From contig JADILM010000005.1 in NCBI GenBank assembly GCA_016617785.1, positions 1,426,001 through 1,490,000 of the forward strand: a DNA stretch of 64,000 bases, given 5' to 3'. The notes under the pieces are model-generated. The model ran no database searches. It saw only the letters and a program-made list of their open reading frames with translations, and was not told the DNA's origin. Shown here piece after piece: positions 49,375 to 58,578 of the stretch. Numbering within the stretch: the stretch's first letter is position 1; each line of letters opens with the position of its first letter. The position numbers were made by a program, and so were the translations under genes. This DNA is from Sporobolomyces roseus (lineage: Eukaryota; Basidiomycota; Microbotryomycetes; Sporidiobolales; Sporidiobolaceae).

Positions 49375-49790
49375 GCCGGTTGTGAGCAATCTTTTTTTTT
49401 CGTTCCTGGCGTTTCGCCGCCTGCTCGAGGCTTTCCTCATCTGCTCGGCGATCCCTGACAGAAGGCGCAGTAGGGGAACGGCACAAGGCTGTGTCCGGCG
49501 CATATGACCAGTCTGACGAGACCTGTTGTCTCTGCTCAAGAACTTTGATTTGTTGAGGCCATCCAGTTTCAGTTCTCTCGCTGCGCTTGAGATCAAAGCG
49601 CTCTCTCAGATCCTCCGACGCTGATGATGGAAGACAGTAATTTCAAGCCGAATCCTCTTGTTCAGGCATATCAACGGGACCCTGCAATCACGATTCGAAG
49701 GAATCATTCCAAAATGCCTTGTTTCATTGAACCATCGTGCTATTCAACCCTCGGCGCCTGTAATCCAGCATCCATCATAGCCTCGCCTGA
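49375..49790. other. Intergenic between tRNA-Gly and BTB-like gene
   Basis: About 415 bases with no coding frame I can support beyond the backup T run. Confidence 0.4.
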
Positions 49791-50980
49791 TCATCGTTCC
49801 GCAAGTCGTTCTGCCAGTAGCATCGCCGTCTCGACATCTCCCTTTCCTCTCTTTGCCTTCGCCCTAACCTCCTCATAAGCTTTTGACTTGATTACGTCCT
49901 CCCAGTGGTCGACAGTATAAGTAAGAGCGAGATCGCGGATTCGAGGGTATGAAGAAGCGACGTCGCTGAAAAGCTCGTGAGCGACGTTTGTAGGGTCAAG
50001 TTGGGAAGCGAAATGCTGGATTGCGAGGTCTGTGAGGTCGGACAGTTCGAGGAAATGGGCTAGACGGTAGACAGATTTCGGGGAAACGGGAGGAGGTGTC
50101 GCTGGATCGGTCAGAGGAGGCTTGTCGGAAGAGGATTCTTTCGAGGAGGAGGAAGAAGACCGGAGAGGAGCGAAGAGTATATGACGGGTACCGATCCAAC
50201 AGAGGACAGCAAAGTAAGTAGAGTAGGCTGTATCGAGGATGATGATCTTCTTGAAGGGAGGAAGGGAGGGTTCGGATCTCGAGTCGAGTGAATTCTTCTT
50301 TTCGACATACTGATCCGTCTCGTCATCGGACTCGTCGAAGGTATACGGTGGTAGAGGAGCATAATCCGAGGACTGGGAGACTTCGCTGGCGAGGCTTGAC
50401 GATTCCGCGAATCCGGACGAGAAGAGGTTCTCGAAGTAAGGCGATGCGTCTCGAAGGATTGCTTCGTTCGCCCAGAGTTGACGCCGTGATCGAGGGAAGT
50501 CGAAGGATACATTGCTCGCAACACGAGATTGCAGAGAAGCTGTTGCAGTCAGAGGTGTCAGCGCTGCTGGACGAAGATGAAGCGAACTCAGACAGACGTA
50601 CCTGCGAACGAAGGTGCGTAATCTTTTCCTTTCTCAGCCAAGATGAAACTTGCGGTAAGGTTGCAGGTGCCATCATCATTGACGGCAACCTCAGGGAACC
50701 ACATTTCTCCGCTCGATACGGGAGGGAAAGTGCCTGCGCGGAATTCGAGAATCGTCTCAGCGCCATCACCCAATCTGATCTTGATCGTACCGCTCTTGAT
50801 CTCGAGTTCTGGTGCAGTGTCGCCACACGAGAGCTTGAACAGCTTTGTCGTTGCACTCCACGCAATCGTCGACCGTTGAGGAAGCGGTGAAGGCCAGTTC
50901 AGAGCCATAACTCCTTTACTTCTGTAGGCCCTGTTCCAGTAGTCGATCAACCTGGAGCTTTGCTGATGTTCGATCGGCAT
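49791..50980 (-). CDS. BTB/POZ-like domain protein
   Basis: Two exons, about 377 aa. The N-terminal part (NWPSPLPQRSTIAWSATTKL to FRAGTFPPVSSGEMWFPEV) forms a beta-sandwich-like, MATH-resembling region. After the intron, VASNVSFDFPRSRRQLWANE, AILRDASPYFENLFSSGFAE is the classic BTB helix pair; an acidic Ser-rich insert follows; KKIIILDTAYSTYFAVLCWI and RTRHILF-like strand/helix continue the BTB fold; and VYRLAHFLELSDLTDLAIQH is the post-BTB helix. The C-terminus has SSYPRIRDLALTY and ends LLAERLAER. Such proteins are often Cullin-3 substrate adaptors, but that role is not shown here. Similar pieces occur at 48124-48732 and perhaps 54038-54390. Confidence 0.75.
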
Positions 50981-51343
50981 CGTTGAGGATGAGAGTGAGG
51001 GGTAGGAGAGTAAGAAGCGATCTCGAATCTTGACTTCTCTCGATTCACCAACATCAACCCTACCAGCTCGAGTACTCTCTCAAACCTCCCAAGATAGCTC
51101 GCAGGACCGCTCGAAGATCCCACACGAAGCTCCACGACTTCCTCGCTCTTCCTCATCTCGATCAACTCCCTCATCTCGAATTGCGGTTACCTCTCCTCGA
51201 CTCGACTGTAGAGAGCTATCGAGTACTTCAGAGGTGAGTCTACATCTTCTGCTTGCGATATCGAACGCGCTGACGACCTCACCCGATGTTGTGCAGCTCT
51301 TCCTTCTCCCACTTTCCCTCTCTTCGCCTCACTCTCGAACATG
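50981..51343. promoter_or_regulatory. Divergent promoter BTB-like/MYND-1
   Basis: About 360 bases between divergent starts. An in-frame leader for MYND-1 is not required. No recognised site. Confidence 0.4.
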
Positions 51344-52294
51344 ACCTCCGCTTCCACACCTTCTCCCGATTCTACATCTCCAGGAAAGTGTGTAGTATGC
51401 GGGAAGGAGACTTGGATGAGGTGTTCGGCGTGTTCGAAAGCAGGGTTGGATTGGATGTGTTTCTGTTCGATCAAACATCAGAAATTGGTGAGCACTCGCT
51501 CTCCTTTGTCGATATGAGAACATACGCCGCTCACAGAAGCCACTTTCGCTGGTACAGATCTGGTTCATGCACAAACGAGTTTGCGGAGAACGTTCAAACC
51601 CTTTTCAATGGCCTCGTTTCGCCCCGGATGAGATTGAGGAGATGACACAACTCAGCGAGCAGCCCATCAAAATTGCCGCTACAGGCTCGTGCTACACTTG
51701 GCTTGACAAATTTGGTGACGAAAAGGGGCTCCCAAAACTCGGGGGATATCGAAGGTTCAGGTTCAAAGTACATTCCTATCTTGACACACCCAACATGTAC
51801 GATACTGAACATACTTTTTCTGCTACTAGGCGGAGCTCGACCGATTGAAAGAACGAAGTGCGGAGGAGATCCCTTCGTTTGAGGAAACATCGTCAATCCT
51901 GGAGTACCGTAGCCTCGCTTCCCAGTATCGGGAGAAGGTGCTCACCTCGCTCAATCCGACCGAATCTCGAATTGCAATCAGCCTCTCTGCGACAATTCAT
52001 CGACCTTTCGATCATGCTTCACACATTTTCGGATTACTTAAAATACGCGAACTTTTCCCATCTGACCCTCCTGAGTGGCTGTCTACTTTCGAACACCTTT
52101 TCATCATCAGAACCGCACTTATCGTTATCGGTATCCCAAAAGTCGCTCATGAAGCGACTCCCGAACTAGAGGATTGTCAAGATTTTGCTGCCGAACAGCT
52201 TCACCAATTCGCTCGAGCTCACCTTGAAGCATACCACCCTCAAGTCACTCGAGAACTATGGGAGAAGCTAGACATTTCTTCTGGAGGACGTTAG
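51344..52294 (+). CDS. MYND zinc-finger protein, copy 1
   Basis: Three exons. The N-terminal MYND finger has ligands C17, C20, C28, C31, C42, H46, H54 and C58; the sixth position is His (KHQKL) where most MYND domains have Cys. Intron 1 falls inside the finger after HQKL, and the next exon begins IWFMHKRVCGERSNPFQWP. Intron 2 (after FRFK, acceptor before GCGGAGCTC) joins to AELDRLKERSAEE. The rest is helical with no recognised catalytic domain and lacks a SET domain, so a protein-protein adaptor role is likely. It ends LEKLDISSGGR-like (WEKLDISSGGR). Same exon pattern as copies 2 and 3, which shows tandem duplication. Confidence 0.82.
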
Positions 52295-52739
52295 GTGTCG
52301 TCAAGCCCTTTGAATCACCAAAGTACAAAACGGATTAAACGATTTGCAATGGAGAAAAGTATTTGAAGTCGAATCATCATAGTTCTACTGTGAGCATGTT
52401 GTGCAATGCGGGCCTCTTTGTAGTGCCTTCGCTTGCTAGGAAGGAACAGTCACTGGAGTAGAGTGAGACGAATCTGACAGATTCAGCTTGTGAAGATTTC
52501 ATCTTTTTCGAAACAACTTTGGTCGAAAGCTTCACATCGCGGAGAGTGTAGCCGTAGTATTATACCTTCATCTCCACTAAGCTATCGATCAATTTCTCTC
52601 TCGTCGAGATAAGCCGCGGAAGTTTCTCGGAGTTGCGAAATTGCGAAATTTCTCCCTTCCTCTCTTTCTTCCGTCACCTCACTTCACTGGCGGCTCTCAC
52701 TTCCTACTCCCAGTCGCTATCAATCTCGAAGCTAGATCT
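52295..52739. other. Intergenic between MYND copies 1 and 2
   Basis: About 445 bases with no coding signal. Short T/C-rich runs near 52640-52670 precede copy 2. Confidence 0.4.
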
Positions 52740-53777
52740 ATGACCACCTCGCACGACTCAGCAACCTCACAAGATCAAGGGGAATGTGTTGTTTGTGGGA
52801 AATTGAGTTCAACTCGCTGTTCGGAGTGTGCAAAGTTCGGCACCGATTGGATGTACTTCTGTGGTAGAGAGCACCAGAAGCTCGTGAGCTTTTTCTTGAT
52901 TCACTGTTCAGAGCGGTTGAAAGCTGACTCTCTTTCAACTCCTTTCCCTCACTTTCGCTTTCAACCATTCTTGTCTCTCCCTTCTACCACCTCTCGCCGT
53001 CTCGCTCGCGTCATACAACTTCGTAGATCTGGAAAGTCCACAAACGAGTTTGCGGCGACAAGTCAAATCCTTTCCACTTCCCCCTTCTTTCGGAAGACGA
53101 AATCCAACACTACACGGAACTCGGTCAAAAACGACTCCAAACGAAGCCTGGTAGCGTACCTAGAGTCAGTACCTGGTGCGAAGTACTCTTCGAGGCCTTG
53201 CAACCAAATCAACTCATGGCCATGCAAGCTTTGGGCCTTTCTCAAGCTCGAGCTTTCGAAGTCAGCGTCCTTCCCATCGCATACAAGGCTCGTCCGGTGA
53301 GCTGACACTACAAGTACATTACAGAACTCGCTGAGGGGCATTGGAGTAGATCGTGCAGGCGCGCTCCTTCCAATTAAGCAAATGACGAAAGAACTTCGGA
53401 AGATTCGATGCGACTCATGGAACACGCAAGTTGGCGCGATCGAACACGCCACTGGTCAACCATTGTCCAACATTGAGATTGATCAGTCCGGTTCGAATCC
53501 CTTCGGCCACCTCGCAAGTCTGACAGACAACCTCGAAATCCCAAACTTCGACGAGGAGGATCGAGTCTATTCCAATTGGTGGAGTCGCTTCAATCATCTC
53601 TCGCTGATCAGACTAGCAGTTGCGAGCCACCTGAGGACGAACCTTTCCGAGGAGAACTTAGCCTATCTCCACCACGCACGACTCGCTGTCGAGCGATTCT
53701 GTGAGTCAAGCCCAAGCGAAGTGATGCAGGTTGTTCGGAGTTTCTTGTATGGAAATGAAAAAGAGAGTGTCGTGTAG
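52740..53777 (+). CDS. MYND zinc-finger protein, copy 2
   Basis: Second member of the tandem family. MTTSHDSATSQDQGECVVC opens the finger, followed by CSECAKFGTDWMYFCGREHQKL; intron 1 lies at the same place as in copy 1, and exon 2 begins IWKVHKRVCGDKSNPFHFP. Exon 2 is longer than in copy 1 and runs to VSVLPIAYKARP; intron 2 (donor GTGAGC near 53299, acceptor before AACTCGCTGAGG) joins the last exon, which contains EDRVYSNWWSRFNHLSLIRL and ends GNEKESVV. Sequence outside the finger has diverged strongly from copies 1 and 3, and the C-terminus is different. Function unknown. Confidence 0.8.
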
Positions 53778-54037
53778 TAGTTCCATGATATAGGAGTTTG
53801 GTCAACCCTTGGGGAAAAGAGGGTCTGATGGGAATGTACGGCGAGATGGGAATCCCGAGTGTCGAGTTTCCGCTGTACTTATTCGAATAGAATTGGGAAT
53901 TGATACACCCTCGATTCTTCTGTCGAGTTGTCGGCCTTTCGTCCGGTCTCTTGTGTTCTTCCTCTGCTTTCCCGCTCTGCTGTGGGTGTACTTTACTTAC
54001 ATTTTCAAACAGAGTTCTCCATTTCGAGTCTAGGTGA
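53778..54037. other. Intergenic after MYND copy 2
   Basis: About 260 bases, no gene supported. Confidence 0.35.
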
Positions 54038-54390
54038 CTACCCTACAGCCTTGTACGCTACGCTGAAGTCCTCTGCTCGTTCACCATTCTTCGCTCCCTC
54101 CGTCAATTTAACTGCGTCCACCAGATCTCTTTCGATAGCGATTTGTCGAGTTCGAGGGTTTCGTGAACGAAGTTGTCGAAGGTCTACGACGATCCTGACC
54201 GCTATCGATGCGTCACCTACAGGTCAAGTTGATGTGTTCAGCTACAGGCGTCTGTGAGGAGAGAGAAGGGGGAGGAGGAGCTCACTTTGCGATCTCGACG
54301 ATTCTTGCGAATCACTATCATCTCTCGAGCTTCATCTGCCCGCACATCGCCGTAGACAAACTCAATCACACGCCGTACACATGCTACATT
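54038..54390 (-). pseudogene. Possible 3' relic of the BTB-like family
   Basis: Minus-strand open pieces with coding character. The last (stop at 54038-54040, back to about 54216) reads DASIAVRIVVDLRQL, RNPRTRQIAIERDLVDAV and ends FSVAYKAVG. It lines up with the C-terminus of the BTB-like gene (TNVAHELFSDVASSY, YPRIRDLALTYTVDHWEDV). Upstream, 54286-54387 holds VIEFVYGDVRADEARE and a GTGAGC donor, but the only nearby acceptors put the two pieces out of frame or hit a stop, and no start codon is found further up. I take it as a decayed fragment. The similarity is weak and judged by eye. Confidence 0.3.
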
Positions 54391-55234
54391 TCACTGAATG
54401 TTGCCATTAGCTCTCAACGCTCCCGAATCGAGGGAAGGAGAGAAAGATTGGCTCACGAGTTGACAACGTCGATATCTCGGTATCAACAACTTCAATTTAA
54501 TCCATACTTCACTGCAGCGAATCTACACAAGAAACTCTTGATACCGGCAGTGCTTGTATAGTTCGAGGAGTCAAAGGCGAGGAAGAATTCGAGGAGAGAG
54601 ATGAAGAGAGGGGAAGAGTCTGAGAAGACAGGAGAAAGGCTAGTCGGGAAGAGCTAGGTCGTTGCAGGCTGCAGTATGTGTTTCATGTTGATCTAGAAGG
54701 GTTTATCGAATTCGAGGTGGTTGGAAGGAGTGAAACGAACCGAACTTCGCTGGTTGACCTCGAACCAATCTCCTCGAATCGCTTAAACTGCTCGAGATAG
54801 CGCCAAACCACTCTCAGGAGCTTTGCAACTCGTTCCTACACCATCACAAGGTCGCGCAACCTCTCCTTGCTACTTCCCCCACCAACTACTTTCCTCGTTT
54901 CTCTCCCCTCCACCAGTCAACCTCAAGACTCGCCGAGCGTGCAACAGTCCGATTCGGCGAACGTATACGAAAGAACGTACCTCTGATAAATTGAACACGT
55001 CAACTTCCGCTTTCCTCTTCGTCGAAACTTTCGAAATCTTCTTCCCCTCTCCGTTCCCGCTTACCGCACCGTTCGACGGTCTCCGACTTCCCATCTTCAC
55101 TCTCGATACTCAATACATCACGTCATCCCTCTCCCGTAAAGACCAACAGCTCCTCGATCAATCCCCTTTAATCCCTCGCTTCGTCTCTCCCTTCTCTCGC
55201 CCCCCTCCACACGTCCATCTCTCCTGATCCCTCG
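54391..55234. other. Long stretch before MYND copy 3
   Basis: About 840 bases. Open plus-strand frames near 54823-55227 run directly into the copy 3 promoter, are rich in Pro/Ser and Arg, and resemble no family. No RNA gene or repeat was found. Confidence 0.4.
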
Positions 55235-56171
55235 ATGTCGACCTCTCCTCTCGGCAAATGCGTAGTCTGTCAAGAATCGACCTCAACTCGATGCGCGGAT
55301 TGCGCCCGTCATGGTACGAATTGGATGTTCTTCTGCTCGAGGGAACACCAAAAGCTGGTGAGCTCCCTTTTCTCCTGTCGTTCACCTCAATTTACCGTTC
55401 ACTGATAGCGTGAGTCACTAGATATGGTATCTACATCGAAGAGTGTGCGGCAAGAGATCCAACCCCTTCATTTGGCCAGGGCTGTCGGAACGAGAGATCG
55501 AAGAAATCACCGAAAGCGCAAAGAAGCCTAGCTTTGAGACGGACAACTGCAACTGCTTGACATCGTGGATCGAAGATGACGGGGAAAAGGCAGGCGCACC
55601 TGCTCATCTCAGAGAAGCCGTTTTCAAGGTAAACGAGTCTCGATTCATCTTTGCTTGCCAGATCCGCCAACGTCCAAACCGCTCTTTCGTGTATAAATTG
55701 CTGATATGCTCGTTCCGCAATATGTAGGAACGGATCTGGAAAGCTCGCGACGCGCAGCCCGACGAAGTTGTCGCCTCGGAGGCGGTTCAAAAGGAGATCG
55801 TCTATCATCGCATGGCACATTTCATCAACGAGATAAGTCGGGCAACTAAGGTGGACGGGCAATCGCTCACCGATCTCATGGATACCGTGCCACCGAAGTA
55901 CCCTTTCGACTACCAGCTTTATCGACAAACTCGACCTTGCGGTCCCCTTCCGAATCTACCCACGGATCGGACTCTTCTACCGTTGTGGTCCATGTATCAA
56001 CACAAGGCCTTGATCGTCCTCGCCCTTGAACTTGCAACCATCACGGAGTCTGCCCCGTCGGATGCGGTACAATGCGCCGATTACGCTGGAGAAGAGCTTC
56101 GAAGGCATTGCGAGGAAGTCATTGCAGTCACACATCCACAGGAGGCCGCTGCTTTAGCTGCAGACATTTAG
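55235..56171 (+). CDS. MYND zinc-finger protein, copy 3
   Basis: Third tandem member. MSTSPLGKCVVCQESTSTRC begins the finger, then CADCARHGTNWMFFCSREHQKL, intron 1 at the shared site, and exon 2 IWYLHRRVCGKRSNPFIWPG followed by SEREIEEITESAKKPSFETD. Intron 2 (FK/GTAAAC, acceptor before GAACGGATC) matches the position in copy 1, and the last exon has FINEISRATKVDGQSLTDL, LYRQTRPCGPLPNLP, MYQHKALIVLALELAT and ends EAAALAADI. Copies 1 and 3 are closer to each other than either is to copy 2 around SNPFQWP/SNPFIWP and DEIEEMT/REIEEIT. Confidence 0.82.
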
Positions 56172-56897
56172 CAAGATACAGAGAGGAGGTAGACAGATGT
56201 GAATTTCACTTTTATCACTTTGGCCGAGCTACATTTTCTCTGTAGTCTTTCCTCTGTCAATCCATTTTGTGTCTTCACGTACACGTGCTGCCCGAGGACG
56301 AGAGAGCATCAGTTCGAATCGAGCGAGTTTTCCGCAAGGTTGGGTTTCGATGCGAAACTGCGCCAATTCAATCGTTCGTTCGCAACGAGCTTGTTCAGTC
56401 TCCCCACGTCCTCTCCCGATTCCCTTCCCAGCTCGAAAGCTCTGGATCGCTGTCGATAAAACGACTGCGATTGACACTAGACTTACCAAACCTTGAGGCC
56501 TCCTCGCTTATTTAACTCGAGCTCCACACTCTTCGTCTTCTCCTCATTCTCCCCAACCAATGCCCAATTCATCGACCCGCTCTCTAGTCCCCGGGCTTTG
56601 GAGGCAACCATCTTCACTCTCGTTCGATTCCTCGCCTCAAGTCTCACTCCCTCTTGAAAAGTCTCATCTTCCTTTCGAGTCCCCCTGCTCCTCCTCTGAC
56701 CCCAACACCCTCAGATGGCTTCGATGTAGAGCTGGATAACAGATGGACTGGTAGGATAAGCTGGCAAGAGTAGGCAGAGGCTGGCGAGAGGCGATAGAGG
56801 AAGGAGGATAATATCGGTTAGGGGCTTAGAAGGAAGGGAAGGGCGAGAACGAGGTTGAATGGCGTGCAAGAGCCGTTAGAGGAGATGCTCGTACGTC
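56172..56897. other. Intergenic, possible tiny ORF
   Basis: About 725 bases between MYND copy 3 and the next minus-strand gene. One unspliced 59-codon frame on the plus strand (56560-56739) starts MPNSSTRSLVPGLWRQPSSL and ends RWLRCRAG; a TATTTAA lies about 50 bases upstream at 56507-56513. Not enough to call a gene. Nothing else is seen. Confidence 0.35.
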
Positions 56898-57452
56898 TTA
56901 GGCGCCTCCATACTTGCGAATGGCTGAGAGGAGCTGGATGTTGACCTTTCCCTCCTTAATCCGATATGATCCAGCTATCTATCGCCCGTTCCAACCCCTA
57001 CGTCCGCTCGCAGACTGAAGCAGACACCGCTGGACCCGAGACGATCGTGAAGGCTCATACACGTTCGCCTTGTTCTCGAGCCGCTTTATCCTCTTCTTCC
57101 TGCCTCCGACACCTCTCCTGCTCCTCCGGCTTCGCTTCCTCCCATCGCTCTTCGACCGTTTCCGCTACATATCAACACCATCAGCAGCTACCTAAGACGA
57201 GCTCGAACAAGGCGAAAGCGACATACAGAGTGATTGAGTCTTGCCCGTCCCCGTCGAAGATCCTTGAACTCCAGCAGTCGACGAACTCGCGCGCGCACGA
57301 TACAGATCGTAGTCGGACAGCGAGTCAGAAATTGTCGCCCGAGGAGCAAGATTGGGAGCTCCAGGAGCGTTTGCAGGAGGATTCTGAGGAGGAAGGTTGG
57401 AATCGTCTGGAGGAGTCGGCAGTCGTTGGGCACGTTGATTCGGAGAGCCCAT
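56898..57452 (-). CDS. Small unknown protein with conserved-looking C-terminus
   Basis: I assemble three exons starting at Met 57450-57452: MGSPNQRAQRLPTPPDDSNL, an Asn/Pro-rich stretch, then SDSLSDYDLYRARASSSTAG. A splice at GTATGT joins to SETVEERWEEAKPEEQERCR with a Glu/Arg-rich helix, and a second splice (GTGTATG donor, acceptor before CTGGATCATATC) joins to SYRIKEGKVNIQLLSAIRKY and GGA before TAA at 56898-56900. The last exon looks well constrained. About 130 aa, no signal peptide or membrane helix. I do not recognise the family; a mitochondrial protein is one possibility. The first-exon frame is open far upstream, so the start could be earlier. Confidence 0.5.
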
Positions 57453-57864
57453 ACTGTTCAATGGAGGGAGGCGGCGGAAGAGCTGGTAGCGAAGGAGGAC
57501 GAGAGAGTTGGTCTCTTCCGAAGATCCCAAGTTTTCGGAATCTCGATCGGAATCCATTCGACCTCCCTCCTCTACCTTCTTGCGCCTCTTCTTATCGTTT
57601 TCATAGCCTCGTATATCCATCGCTGTTCCCTCGCCCACTCCGACTTGATCGTCACGTCTCCATAGCTTTTCATCAACATCAAATATCAATTCCTCCTCTT
57701 CCTCGCTTCGACTCTTCAGCCGACCCCTGCATCATCTGAGCTCTTCCCTGATCTCCTACCCTTCACCAGCTGCCGCATTCAGCCTCCGCCTCTCAAGTCG
57801 CCTCCTTCTCTCCTCGTCTCCGACCGACCCTCACTCCGAAAACCTACCTACTTACCTTCGATCA

Positions 57865-58347
57865 TTGCATGTGACCACCAATCTCGACATCCCCAACTAC
57901 TCCGGACATCCGAAAAGGTTGCTTCTCGATGGATTGAGGCAAGGACCAGCGAAATTGATGACAGAACAAGAAGGATTCGAGTTTCAGCTGGCAGGCAGAG
58001 GAACACTTCAGCTTCATCAGAGCGAATGCCGGATTCAGGCGGGGGCTGTGAAAGCTGTCGGAATTGTCGAGCGGCTGTACTACACGGTGCAACGAAGGGA
58101 GAATAGTGCAGAACGAAACTTTCGAGGGATCGCTCTTTTCGAAGTAGGCACAAGCGATCGACAGGACTTGCTTCGATCACCGAGATTGGAAATGCAGATC
58201 TATCAACATGGCTTCGATGAGGAGCCGGATAACGAGAGAATCGAGAGAAAACTCGAACCTGGAGAAATGACTTTTCGAAGTTCGCGACAGTCGACCATCA
58301 CTCGCTCTCGGAAAGCTTACTCCCTTATGACCCCGCTAGCTCGCTGA
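57865..58347 (+). CDS. Uncertain gene, start unresolved
   Basis: An open frame ending at TGA 58345-58347 with plausible coding character: DIPNYSGHPKRLLLDGLRQG, EGFEFQLAGRGTLQLHQSEC, GAVKAVGIVERLYYTVQRRE, FRGIALFEVGTSDRQDLL and PRLEMQIYQHGFDEEPDN. The frame stays open upstream to about 57650, where it is Ser/Leu/Arg-rich like a mitochondrial presequence, but contains no ATG before an in-frame TGA; the first ATG is at about 57958. An upstream exon joined by splicing is likely. No family is recognised. The interval given is only the well-behaved part. Confidence 0.4.
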   Translation: MHVTTNLDIPNYSGHPKRLLLDGLRQGPAKLMTEQEGFEFQLAGRGTLQLHQSECRIQAGAVKAVGIVERLYYTVQRRENSAERNFRGIALFEVGTSDRQDLLRSPRLEMQIYQHGFDEEPDNERIERKLEPGEMTFRSSRQSTITRSRKAYSLMTPLAR

Positions 58348-58578
58348 TCACAACGAGAGCGAGAGGTGAAGCAAAGATGCAGAGTTGCAGGTGAGTAAGA
58401 ATGAAGACGAGAACCACTGGGAAAAGGGCAAAGAAAAAAGGTATTGTACGAAGAAAGCAAAGCAGTGTGATATAGACAGAGAAGGATGGCTAGTATCGAG
58501 AAGAGCAGGATATAGTATCAACGGAAGAAGAGGGGAATAAACAGAGCAAGCACACAAAAAACGGGAAATCAATCTCCC

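Noticed and set aside
50288..50890. A 200-codon plus-strand frame
   Set aside because: Antisense shadow of the BTB-like gene, which has a clear domain on the other strand.
56966..57739. A 257-codon plus-strand open frame
   Set aside because: It is the reverse-strand shadow of the small minus-strand gene at 56898-57452 and has no recognisable domain.
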